DNA from: Endozoicomonadaceae bacterium
GTDB taxonomy: Bacteria > Pseudomonadota > Gammaproteobacteria > Pseudomonadales > Endozoicomonadaceae
Reading direction: 5' to 3'
Length of the DNA: 27,306 nucleotides
Assembly (NCBI GenBank): GCA_023146365.1
Contig: JAGLCE010000063.1
Coordinates: 1 to 27,306, forward strand
Positions 1 through 7,596 of the stretch are shown in pieces. How positions within the stretch are numbered: the stretch's first letter is position 1; every line of letters starts with the position of its first letter. A program made the translations under genes and the position numbers. The notes under the pieces were generated by a model. It searched no databases, was not told where the DNA came from, and was given only the letters and a program-made list of their open reading frames with translations.

Positions 1-180
1 TTTATATGTTTTTAAATAAATTACCGACCATTCTCAGTAAAAAGTTGAATCCTGAGCCTCACTCTGTGTTCTTAATTTCGGGAACTGTGCAAGCAATCAA
101 TAAGTCACGGATTCAGGACTAGGTTATTGGTAGTATGAGAGTATGCATGCCCGTGTCGTCGTGTAAAAATTAACAATGCC

Positions 181-2016
181 TCACTCTAATGGCTGTAATA
201 TAAGTTCCTCGTGTCGTTTTTTTAGCATACCCAGCATCTCTCTTCCTATTTTATTATATCTCTTGGCACTATAATTTGATTCGTTTGGTATATGAATAGA
301 ATGCTCTAAGAGCACCTTTAAAAAAGTTTTATTGTTAAATTCAAATGCTAAATCCCATGCGTCACATTCGGTGCCATAATACATGCAGGTTTCATATGGC
401 GAAACCTTGCATATTAATAAAAGATGCTTAACAAGGTTGCTTAAGTGTGTATCTTCTTCTTCAGAAGGGTTACATGACGCCAAACAGTAAAGTAAATTAT
501 AGCATGTTTCATATGTTTTTATATTAGTACAAGGATACTTTTTTAACATCATCAGCGCTGATTTATACTGCTGTCTCATACACAAATAATGGATAGGCAA
601 AAACCCTTTATATTGAAGACGATGAGGGCAATTGTCGCGCAGGACTAATAATAATCGGCTCTTTTTTCCAAAATTTCCCGTAATAGCGTTACAGTGCTTT
701 TTTAGTTCTACAGGGTCGTCTTCATAGCTTTTTGAACAGTAATCATACAATTTCTGTGCAGGACTAGCTTCATTTTCATCTTCGCTCCATCGCAGTGATT
801 GTAGTTTTTCGTATAATGCCATTGGTGTTTTTTTACATTTATACGGTGTTCCATAACGTTTAATCAGTTCATCTTTGATGGAAAGTATAGCCATTTTATT
901 AGAATGTTTTTCCGCCGTTCTATCAATAATTGTTATTATATTATCGAGGCAGAATCCACATCTTATTGCATTATTTATTATCAATTTCACGCATCTTGGA
1001 TCAATATTTGGATTTTCCATCAGGAGATTGTTGATCGTACAGTCCATTCGAGTTTCTATATTTGGATGTTCAATTAATAATTTGACCACTTCGACTCTAC
1101 TTCTTTCGAACTCACAAAGACTTTTTTCTTCTTTTAATAAAGGGTGGCACAAGGAATGAGCATATTCATAGTCAGATTTAAATGCTTGCTCGAATAATTC
1201 TACTTTTTGATCAATCTTATACGAATATAAATAACCTGGCTTTTTCCCCTTCCCCTCTCCTCCTTGTTCAAGAAGAAATTTTATTGCATTGGGATTAACA
1301 AATATAAATGCTTTGATTAATTGATCTTCTAAGTTTATGTGCTTCATAGTTGCGTTTTGATTTTTTATTTCTTTCATGAGAGAAATATAGTGTTTTTGAA
1401 AATCATCTTGTTGGTAATACTTAATGAATTCTTTCAAAATATCGGTGTTTTTTTCATCACATCGATTAATGTCTGGATGAAACTGTAATAATAATTCCAG
1501 AGAATCCATATTATTATATAATATGGCTAAATATAATGGGGTGACGAAACTATTTTCAGCATCTTCGAACATAACTTTTTCATTGAGTAAATTGCCTTTA
1601 ATGAAAATAAATTGAAATAGATTTCCACTGTATTTTTCTTTGCTTTTCATAAAGTCAATAATGTATGCATCCTTTAATGATTTCTCTAATGCAGAAAATG
1701 ATAATAATTCATTGGGTAGTATTTCGGGTTGATCTATTGAAAATGAGGTTAATATATCTAACACTGTATGATTATTAGTTTCTACGCTGCGAAGAAACAA
1801 GCTTTTTATATCTTTTTCATAATTTTTTATTTCTGTATTGTCTACTTCAATTAATCTGTCTAAAAGATCGTCTACTTCGTCGTTGAGCGAAGGAGGTACT
1901 CCTGTTGATTGAGCCTTTATATTGTTTATTACTACGTTTACTTCTTGCGGTTTTGATACGGCATTATCTAAGGATGGTGAATTGTTGTTGATAGTTTTGC
2001 CAACAAGTTCAGGCAT
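181..2016 (-). CDS. Ankyrin-repeat-like protein, candidate host-directed effector
   Basis: Large A+T-rich reading frame of 611 codons from the chosen ATG at 2016. Ankyrin-like helical pairs are visible at about residues 155-187 (TPLYLAILYNNMDSLELLL), 469-500 (LPIHYLCMRQQ) and 546-577 (AWDLAFEFNNKTFLKVLLEH). The rest is helical, charged and cysteine-rich, and I do not recognise it. There is no signal peptide or membrane segment. The frame stays open back to 2256, but that 80-residue extension is low-complexity and looks non-coding, so I prefer the internal ATG. Neither start has a strong Shine-Dalgarno sequence (an AGGG lies about 14 nt before 2016). Ankyrin proteins in symbionts and pathogens often act in host cells by binding proteins; that role is inferred here. 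Base composition and the neighbouring transposon debris suggest transferred or fast-evolving DNA. Confident that it is a gene, moderate on ankyrin, low on function. Confidence 0.75.
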   Translation of the reverse strand: MPELVGKTINNNSPSLDNAVSKPQEVNVVINNIKAQSTGVPPSLNDEVDDLLDRLIEVDNTEIKNYEKDIKSLFLRSVETNNHTVLDILTSFSIDQPEILPNELLSFSALEKSLKDAYIIDFMKSKEKYSGNLFQFIFIKGNLLNEKVMFEDAENSFVTPLYLAILYNNMDSLELLLQFHPDINRCDEKNTDILKEFIKYYQQDDFQKHYISLMKEIKNQNATMKHINLEDQLIKAFIFVNPNAIKFLLEQGGEGKGKKPGYLYSYKIDQKVELFEQAFKSDYEYAHSLCHPLLKEEKSLCEFERSRVEVVKLLIEHPNIETRMDCTINNLLMENPNIDPRCVKLIINNAIRCGFCLDNIITIIDRTAEKHSNKMAILSIKDELIKRYGTPYKCKKTPMALYEKLQSLRWSEDENEASPAQKLYDYCSKSYEDDPVELKKHCNAITGNFGKKSRLLLVLRDNCPHRLQYKGFLPIHYLCMRQQYKSALMMLKKYPCTNIKTYETCYNLLYCLASCNPSEEEDTHLSNLVKHLLLICKVSPYETCMYYGTECDAWDLAFEFNNKTFLKVLLEHSIHIPNESNYSAKRYNKIGREMLGMLKKRHEELILQPLE

Positions 2017-2340
2017 AATAATGATTATTGCCCTAGAAAATAAGCACTGTCTCTTATTATGTATAAGATATTTACATTTTGCGCGTGTTATATGTAAATC
2101 ACATTTGCCACAGGAAAAAATCAACTCACAAATTTTATATATTTTAAATAGTACGCTTTTATGTTCATTTATATTTTGGACAAAAGATAGCTTTTGTCTG
2201 AAAGTTAATGTTAAGCTGTTAATATTATTATTCATAATCATCATCCCATATAGCAAGTCTATGTATTTCTACCGTATACATCATTGTCATCTAACTATAA
2301 TACCTAAGTCCATGACTTTTAATGTATAAAAAATGAAAAT

Positions 2341-2364
2341 GATTCTTATACAATCGCAAGAATC
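2341..2364. repeat. Inverted repeat, 7-bp stem
   Basis: GATTCTT at 2341-2347 is complemented exactly by AAGAATC at 2358-2364, with a 10-nt spacer. It lies upstream of the ankyrin gene, in A+T-rich DNA. There is no T-run, so it is not an obvious terminator. It could be an operator or chance. Confidence 0.4.
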
Positions 2365-2394
2365 ATGGTTATAGCATTAAAAATAATCATTTAA

Positions 2395-2417
2395 AAATTC
2401 ACCTAAATGGTGAATTT
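2395..2417. repeat. Perfect inverted repeat, 9-bp stem
   Basis: AAATTCACC (2395-2403) and GGTGAATTT (2409-2417) are exact complements around a 5-nt loop (TAAAT). This is stronger than expected by chance in such DNA. It lies about 380 bp upstream of the chosen ankyrin start and has no adjacent T-tract. It may be a protein-binding site or a leftover transposon end. Confidence 0.5.
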
Positions 2418-2901
2418 ATGAATAATCAACTCCACAGAACTTTAATAATAAGACCTACAGTAATACTCGATATTCTTTATCAATAATAAAGTCACAATAC
2501 TGATATTGACAATTTTCATCAAAATAAGTTCACGCAAATATGACCTAATCATCTAATCTCCATACGGCGACAGTCTGAGTGGCTGGCCATTGCTCGATCA
2601 ACGGCGTATTACCAGCCTCAAAGAAAATCGCTATTGAACCAGAACTAGTATGCGCAGTCGTTTCACCAATGGGTATGCATAAATCAGGCTAACGCATAAA
2701 CGCTCCCACCAAGAAAGCATGCTCACAGTGTTACACCATGGCAAACACCTCATCCTTCGTATGAATACTGCTTTCCGTGACAACTCGTTGATCATCAGGC
2801 GAGACCCGACAACCAACAAAGGTGTTAGAAAATAAATCGGGATCAGAAAAGAATAAATTGGGGGCAGTGTGTTATTAAATTAATACTTTTCCTCATTTCC
2901 T

Positions 2902-2927
2902 CGTTCCAACGCTCCTGCGTGGGAATG
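2902..2927. repeat. REP-like palindrome
   Basis: CGTTCCAACGC and GCGTGGGAATG form an 11-pair stem around TCCT, with one A/G mismatch at 2908/2921 and one G-U pair. The GCGTGGGAA(T/C)G core is a common dispersed palindrome in gammaproteobacteria. It sits 18 bases before a truncated RAYT start codon, the usual arrangement of REP elements and REP-associated tyrosine transposases. Confidence 0.65.
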
Positions 2928-2944
2928 CATACGGAACTTAACTA

Positions 2945-3025
2945 ATGGGTAGAAGCCGCTACAAAATCACCGAACCAGAAGCGCCTCACTTTGAAATAAT
3001 TATTGAATATTCCTCAGGAAAATAA
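2945..3025 (+). pseudogene. Truncated REP-associated tyrosine transposase (RAYT) start
   Basis: An ATG at 2945 opens with MGRSRYKITEPEAPHF, the typical beginning of RAYT (IS200-like Y1 transposase) proteins. After about 16 residues the similarity stops and the frame ends at 3025. The HUH motif and catalytic tyrosine are missing, so this is only a 5' relic. Its neighbour is the REP-like palindrome at 2902-2927. A RAYT acting elsewhere in the genome may mobilise such palindromes; this copy cannot. Identification rests on the N-terminal motif alone. Confidence 0.6.
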
Positions 3026-3030
3026 CACTC

Positions 3031-3060
3031 TGACCCTAATTGTTGTGACCCTAATTATTG
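3031..3060. repeat. Tandem 15-bp duplication
   Basis: TGACCCTAATTGTTG (3031-3045) is followed directly by TGACCCTAATTATTG (3046-3060), differing at one base. Motifs of this kind (AGGGTCA on the minus strand) often lie next to Y1-type transposase genes in gammaproteobacteria, and here it lies between two transposase relics. Confidence 0.55.
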
Positions 3061-3219
3061 TTCTCTAGTTGGCGCATTGGTATGAACAGAAAAGCCATAG
3101 ATGGCCTTCTTGTTACCCCGATTATCATTCTTAACGTGCCAACCCGCTTCAGGATCTTTTGTTGGTTTTCCGCCTTTGTGATTGCCCGAACCCGATGGCA
3201 GCTCATCGAAATAACGTGG
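3055..3219 (-). pseudogene. DDE transposase fragment (IS4/IS5-like)
   Basis: The minus strand is open for about 55 codons, ending in TAA at 3055-3057. It reads in part GGKPTKDPEAGWHVK, then KKAIYGFSVHTN. The D(P/A)-x-A-x-W ... K-x-x-YG(F/Y)-x-x-H pattern is characteristic of the region around the first catalytic aspartate in IS4/IS5-type transposases. There is no start codon and both ends are missing, so it is non-functional. It abuts the oppositely oriented IS30 tail near 3200-3220. Family assignment is tentative. Confidence 0.5.
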
Positions 3220-3223
3220 ATTT

Positions 3224-3409
3224 AACGAGAATACTAATGGCCTGCTACGACGATTTTTCCCAAAGGGAATGAAAATTGGTGGCTTGCCGAGACATACAAT
3301 TGATGAGGCTCAATTTCTAATCAACATACGTCCGCGAAAAGCCTTAAACTACTTTAACCCTATTGAGTTTTTATCGGGAAAACGTGAGCCACTTATGCTG
3401 GCAATCTAG
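3224..3409 (+). pseudogene. IS30-family transposase, C-terminal relic
   Basis: The plus strand reads NENTNGLLRRFFPKG, then a stretch ending in RPRKALNYFNPIEFL and a TAG at 3407-3409, 61 codons in all. This matches the C-terminal part of IS30 transposases, which carries the third catalytic acidic residue (the E in NENTNG) and the RPRK(T/A)L-x-(Y/F)-x-(T/N)P(I/E)E tail. An in-frame TAA lies just upstream at the position of the usual SSWxRG sequence, so no full transposase can be made. Its stop codon overlaps the stop of rlmL on the other strand through a shared CTAG. Confidence 0.8.
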
Positions 3410-5562
3410 CGTTTATGCCAAATCACCCAGCACTGGTGAATACGTCGATGACGCTCAAAGTCCTTATCAAGGGTTTCTCCGGTGATATCAGCGATGTCAA
3501 ACTCATCACTCAGGCATTCATCTAACTTGAAACGACGATAATTGTTGGAGAAATAGAGGGTTCCTCCATGCGCCAATCGTTTCATCGCCAAGCGTAGCAG
3601 TTCAACATGATCGCGCTGTACATCAAACACCTCGTTCATACGTTTGGAATTAGAGAAGGTCGGCGGATCAATATAGATGAGATCATATTGAGCCTTCGCC
3701 TCTGCCAGCCAACGCAGACCATCGGCTTGATGCAAATGATGCCGGTCACTGAAACCATTCAGCAACAAATTCTTACGTGCCCAATCCAGATACGTTTTGG
3801 ACAGATCAACACTCGTGGTTGACCGAGCACCCCCTAAAGCTACATGGACAGTGGCAGCACCCGTATAACAGAACAGATTCAGGAAACGCTTGTCCGCAGC
3901 CTCTCGAGCCATTCGTAGACGTAATAGACGATGATCTAGAAACAGTCCGGTATCCAGATAATCATGGAGATTTATGAGGAATCGAGCATCACCTTCCCTG
4001 ACCTCAAAAAACTCATTTCTGTCAGATTGCCGTTCGTACTGCTTGTTACCGGACTGCCTTGCACGGCTCTTGAGCGCAATATCCGCTGGAGAAACGGATA
4101 ATACTTCAGGTAGTACAGACATAACATCCTGTAACCGTTCAGCCGCTTTTATCTCATCAATAGAGGACGGTGCTTTATACTCCTGAACATGCACCTTGTC
4201 ACCATAGAGATCTACGGCCACAGAATACTCCGGCATATCAGCATCATAGAGGCGGTAGCATTGAACGTCATGACATCGCGCCCATTTTCCCATTAACTTC
4301 AGGTTTTTACGCAGTCGATTAGCAAACATGGTGGCGCCGGATGTCAGCGGTACAGACTCCCGCGTCGCTTGAACCGAAGCGGCCCTGCCTCTTGCGTCAT
4401 AACCGACAAACCACTGATCTTCGTTGACAAACGTCAGCAATTTACATTCGAGCGCACCGTTAAAAAGCGTGTATTGCTTACGGCTTCGAATACCCATGCG
4501 TCGCCCCAGCCCTGGGTTACCGGTAAAAACGGCCCCCTGCCAACCTTTGAAAGTCGTTCTAAACGTTTCACCCAGTTTCTGATAGAGATAAACTAGGCTA
4601 GCTTCATCACCCAGACGTTCACCATAGGGCGGATTGACCACCACAAGCCCTTCACGACAGTCAATATGATTCAAACTCGCCAGCTCTGCCTGCGTAATAT
4701 TGATACATTTTGACAGCCCTGCTCGCTCAGCGTTTGCCAATCCCTGCCGAACAATCCACGGATCCGCTTCATAGCCCTGAAACACATGGGTCATGGCATC
4801 AAGCCCGATCCGACGACGCTCGTGCGCATTGCCCATGGCATCTCGCCAGATACTCTGATCATGACCTGGCCAGCGGTCAAAACCAAACTGGGTTCGTAAC
4901 AGGCCAGGCGCAATATCTGCAGCGATCATCGCACCTTCCATCAGAAACGTACCGGAACCACACATGGGATCGACCAAAGATCCACCATCATTGGCCAGCT
5001 CTCGCCAACCACAGCGATACAGGATCGCTGCTGCCAAGTTCTCCTTCAGAGGCGCCTTGCCAACATCCTGCCGATAACCACGCCTATGAAGACTCTCTCC
5101 GGATAAATCGATACTAACCTGTACCGTACCTTTGTGAAGGCGAACATGAATCCGAAGATCCGGTGATTTTGTGGCAATGGATGGGCGCTTTCCAGTACGT
5201 ACCAGCAGTTGGTCGACGACCGCATCTTTAACCAGCAATGCGCCAAAATGGGTATTCCGGATCTCCAGGCTACTGCCAGTAAAGGTCACCGCGAGCGTCC
5301 TGTCCGGATCGATGTGATCATCCCAGTCAACCGTTTGAATACCTTCATAAATCACTTCACGGTTACCAGCGGGGAATCGGGCCACCATGAGGAGAATACG
5401 ATTGGCCAGTCGTGACCAAAGACATGCCTGGTAGGAAACCGACAGAGACCCTCTAAAATAACAACCAGCAACGGTCTCCTTTACACTACTTGCACCAAAG
5501 CCTGTCAGCTCCTCAGCCAACAGAGATTCAATGCCCTTGGGGCAGGAAGCAAAAAAATCCAT
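3406..5562 (-). CDS. rlmL: Bifunctional 23S rRNA methyltransferase RlmKL (m2G2445 / m7G2069)
   Basis: Fusion methyltransferase that uses S-adenosylmethionine to make m2G2445 and m7G2069 in 23S rRNA during 50S assembly in the cytosol. From the ATG at 5562 the protein has 718 residues, close to the 702 of the E. coli enzyme. The order is an N-terminal THUMP region (about 45-155), the RlmL domain with SAM motif DPMCGSGTFL (198-207) and catalytic NPPYGERLG (310-318), then the RlmK domain with FLNLFCYTGAA (560-570) and IDPPTFS (631-637). I chose the ATG giving MDFFASCPKGIESLL because it aligns with the family N-terminus; an in-frame GTG lies six codons upstream at 5580. It is divergent from rmf, as in pseudomonads. 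The 3' end abuts an IS30 relic, but the C-terminus (HQCWVIWHKR) looks complete. Confidence 0.95.
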   Translation of the reverse strand: MDFFASCPKGIESLLAEELTGFGASSVKETVAGCYFRGSLSVSYQACLWSRLANRILLMVARFPAGNREVIYEGIQTVDWDDHIDPDRTLAVTFTGSSLEIRNTHFGALLVKDAVVDQLLVRTGKRPSIATKSPDLRIHVRLHKGTVQVSIDLSGESLHRRGYRQDVGKAPLKENLAAAILYRCGWRELANDGGSLVDPMCGSGTFLMEGAMIAADIAPGLLRTQFGFDRWPGHDQSIWRDAMGNAHERRRIGLDAMTHVFQGYEADPWIVRQGLANAERAGLSKCINITQAELASLNHIDCREGLVVVNPPYGERLGDEASLVYLYQKLGETFRTTFKGWQGAVFTGNPGLGRRMGIRSRKQYTLFNGALECKLLTFVNEDQWFVGYDARGRAASVQATRESVPLTSGATMFANRLRKNLKLMGKWARCHDVQCYRLYDADMPEYSVAVDLYGDKVHVQEYKAPSSIDEIKAAERLQDVMSVLPEVLSVSPADIALKSRARQSGNKQYERQSDRNEFFEVREGDARFLINLHDYLDTGLFLDHRLLRLRMAREAADKRFLNLFCYTGAATVHVALGGARSTTSVDLSKTYLDWARKNLLLNGFSDRHHLHQADGLRWLAEAKAQYDLIYIDPPTFSNSKRMNEVFDVQRDHVELLRLAMKRLAHGGTLYFSNNYRRFKLDECLSDEFDIADITGETLDKDFERHRRIHQCWVIWHKR

Positions 5563-6064
5563 GGAAATACTTATCAGCACCTGTGCTACCCGTATTATTG
5601 ACTCTGTGAAAATACATCCTCCCTGTGTTTGCCCATACGGCCACTATCAAGGAAAATCAAAAAAATAAGCGTCATGGCGACATTCTAATCATGACCTGCA
5701 ATCGAAATTTTGATCATTATCGTATTTTTTCGATAATTTTCCTTCTTTTAGACAGCTTTTGAAAATAGGTGTTTTCTACGTAATATCAAGCACTTAATAT
5801 AATTATTTTGGGTGTATATAAGCACTAACACTATCAAAACATTGACGCTATTCATAAAGATTATTCGACAGTCTCGCTCTCATCTTCTAAAAATAACATA
5901 TAGGGTTTTTATATGGCGGAAGATGTTCCGTTATTGACACCCTAAGTTTTCACGAAGCAGTGCGCCAAAAAAGGAGATTTGGCGGCAAGATTGATTCTTC
6001 CCCACCGATCTCGTGGTCAGGATGGCCAGGAGCGTAGTCAGCGAAACGGGAGGCAATACCGACT
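5563..6064. other. rlmL-rmf divergent intergenic region
   Basis: About 500 bases with no convincing protein gene. The centre (5700-5880) is very A+T-rich and holds candidate promoter elements. ATTATCG (5716-5722) and CGATAAT (5731-5737) form a hairpin. CGCCAAA (5963-5969) and TTTGGCG (5978-5984) form another, whose loop carries AAAGGAGA. The long leader before rmf would fit growth-phase regulation, which is known for rmf elsewhere but not shown here. Confidence 0.5.
5759..5786 (+). promoter_or_regulatory. Candidate promoter for rmf
   Basis: TTGAAA (5759-5764) and TAATAT (5781-5786) are spaced by 16 bp on the plus strand, about 280 bp before rmf. A perfect TATAAT at 5798-5803 lies just downstream but has no good -35 element. 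Either could drive rmf; this is pattern matching only. Confidence 0.3.
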
Positions 6065-6274
6065 ATGAAAACACAAAAAAGAGACAAATCCGAAAGAGCC
6101 TATTCAAAAGGTTATAAGAACGGAATTTCTGGACGATCAAAAGAGATCTGTCCTCACGACGAACTGGATCAGCGTCAAGCTTGGCTCACTGGCTGGCGAG
6201 AAGGTTGGTCTGATCATGTAGATGGCTATACCGGCATTGCTTGCATTCAAAGAAGCAGGCAACACTGCTTCTGA
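6065..6274 (+). CDS. rmf: Ribosome modulation factor (Rmf), hibernation factor
   Basis: Small basic protein that in E. coli binds the 30S subunit and promotes pairing of 70S ribosomes into inactive 100S dimers in stationary phase or stress. The first 52 residues match the family well: MKTQKRDKSERAYSKGYKNG, then GRSKE(I/M)CP and QRQAWLTGWREGWSDHV. At 69 residues it is longer than the 55-residue E. coli protein; the extra C-terminal tail (GYTGIACIQRSRQHCF) has no family counterpart that I recognise. The ATG at 6065 is preceded by GGGAGG about 11 nt upstream. It is divergent from rlmL and convergent with pyrD, an arrangement also seen in Pseudomonas. The last codons form a small hairpin (GAAGCA/TGCTTC, 6252-6271). 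Confidence 0.93.
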   Translation: MKTQKRDKSERAYSKGYKNGISGRSKEICPHDELDQRQAWLTGWREGWSDHVDGYTGIACIQRSRQHCF

Positions 6275-6363
6275 GCTGAGTTGATCGCTCAACCACTCAT
6301 TTGACGTGAAATCTGGGGCTCGCAAAGGGCCCTTGATATTATTGGCTATTCTATCATCCAACA

Positions 6364-7383
6364 TCAGCGACAGGCCACTACGGCTTCTGAGACTTCCCTG
6401 ATCAGATCAGGACCACGATAAATAAAACCGCTGTAGATCTGCACCAAGCTGGCGCCAGCCTTTATTTTATCCACCGCAGACTGCGCATCCATGATACCGC
6501 CTACACCGATGATCGGCAGCTTGCGATTCAATGCTTCCGCCAGAATCCGAATTTTCTGCGTTGACAAATCTGTCAGCGGCGCACCACTAAGACCGCCATC
6601 TTCATTGGCGTTCTCGCAGCCCTGAACAGCATCCCGCTCCAACGTGGTATTCGTGGAAATGACACCATCAATTTCATAGGCCACCAGCTGGGCAGCGATG
6701 TCACGAATTTCGTCATCCGTCATGTCGGGTGCCAGCTTGATGGCCAGAGGAATATATTTATCATACTCCTTAGCCAGCTTGTCCTGTTCCTCTTTCAATG
6801 CGCCCAGTAATGATTTCAGAGTATCACCAAACTGCAGTTGACGAAGCTCAGGCGTATTGGGTGATGACAAGTTCACGGCCACATAATCGGCATAGTCGTA
6901 CACTTTTCGCAGGCAAGTGAGGTAATCGCTTTCAGCCTCTTCTACCGGCGTCACTCTATTCTTGCCGATATTGACCCCGACAACCCCCTGATAACGCGTC
7001 TTTTTCAGGTTTTCAACCAAGTGATCAACACCCTTATTATTAAAACCCATCCGGTTGATGATGGCTTCTCGCTCCACAATCCGAAACAGGCGAGGCTTAG
7101 GATTGCCCAGCTGCGGTCTTGGGGTCACGGTACCGACCTCAATCCAACCAAAACCGAGAGTGCCAAAAGCCTCGATACACTCACCATTCTTATCCAGACC
7201 GGCGGCCAGACCCACCGGATTGTCAAAGGTCAAGCCCATAACGTCTATCGGTGCGAAAGAAACTGGCTTGCACAGCCGCGTCAGCAACCCGAGTCGCTGG
7301 CTCGCTGACAGCATATCCATCATCAGCTCATGAGCGATCTCAGGTGTAAACCAGAAAAGAATATTGCGGATCAGTTGATACAT
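6364..7383 (-). CDS. pyrD: Dihydroorotate dehydrogenase, class 2 (quinone-dependent)
   Basis: Oxidises dihydroorotate to orotate in de novo pyrimidine synthesis and passes electrons through FMN to membrane quinone. The 339 residues match class 2 length (336 in E. coli). The N-terminal helices (YQLIRNILFWFTPEIAHEL) form the membrane-associated quinone tunnel. Visible motifs are GLAAGLDKNG (58-67), INRMGFNN (109-116), NLSSPNTPELR (171-181, catalytic serine about 174), ISTNTT (242-247), GVGGI (293-297) and YSGFIYRGP (317-325). The start is the ATG at 7383, because GAGGAG lies 5 nt upstream; the in-frame TTG one codon earlier would be too close. It is convergent with rmf. Confidence 0.97.
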   Translation of the reverse strand: MYQLIRNILFWFTPEIAHELMMDMLSASQRLGLLTRLCKPVSFAPIDVMGLTFDNPVGLAAGLDKNGECIEAFGTLGFGWIEVGTVTPRPQLGNPKPRLFRIVEREAIINRMGFNNKGVDHLVENLKKTRYQGVVGVNIGKNRVTPVEEAESDYLTCLRKVYDYADYVAVNLSSPNTPELRQLQFGDTLKSLLGALKEEQDKLAKEYDKYIPLAIKLAPDMTDDEIRDIAAQLVAYEIDGVISTNTTLERDAVQGCENANEDGGLSGAPLTDLSTQKIRILAEALNRKLPIIGVGGIMDAQSAVDKIKAGASLVQIYSGFIYRGPDLIREVSEAVVACR

Positions 7384-7421
7384 CAAAGCTCCTCGATACC
7401 AAGGCGGTGAGATCGAGGCGA

Positions 7422-7427
7422 ATTATA
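7422..7427 (-). promoter_or_regulatory. Candidate -10 box of pyrD
   Basis: A perfect TATAAT on the minus strand lies about 40 bp upstream of the pyrD start. The -35 position is weak, so only the -10 is proposed. Confidence 0.35.
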
Positions 7428-7596
7428 ACGGGAGTGTCATTAAAAACCAGTACGGAAAAATGGATGAAGGCTACCTTCTTTCAGACTCAAGTGATCGCAC
7501 CTTTCATCTGAAGCGGTAACCCTTTCCTTTCGAAGGATGAATGGCCAGATCACGTCTAAACGAATCCAACCAATCTATTCAGAGTATTCCTACGGT

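Larger units (their letters stand above)
2017..2890. other. Non-coding or decayed stretch upstream of the ankyrin gene
   Basis: No intact gene seen. The first 500 bases are very A+T-rich and presumably hold the promoter of the minus-strand ankyrin gene plus two hairpins. From about 2545 to 2835 composition becomes more balanced and looks like decayed coding sequence. On the minus strand a protein-like frame ends with IEQWPATQTVAVWRLDD and a stop near 2546, but is interrupted upstream by at least two stop codons. On the plus strand a short piece (WLAIARSTAYYQP, near 2580-2620) resembles the start of an IS3-type OrfB. I cannot decide between them. Confidence 0.4.

Noticed and set aside
2017..2256. 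N-terminal extension of the first ankyrin protein
   Set aside because: The extra 80 residues are low-complexity, start with a poor ribosome-binding site, and look like translated A+T-rich intergenic DNA.
1922..2329. 135-codon plus-strand open frame opposite the ankyrin gene start
   Set aside because: It is antisense to coding and promoter DNA, has an unlikely hydrophobic composition from A+T-rich sequence, and no motif.
5991..6068. Leader peptide gene before rmf
   Set aside because: The only Shine-Dalgarno-like sequence is 14 nt from the TTG and inside a hairpin loop; kept only as a low-interest observation.
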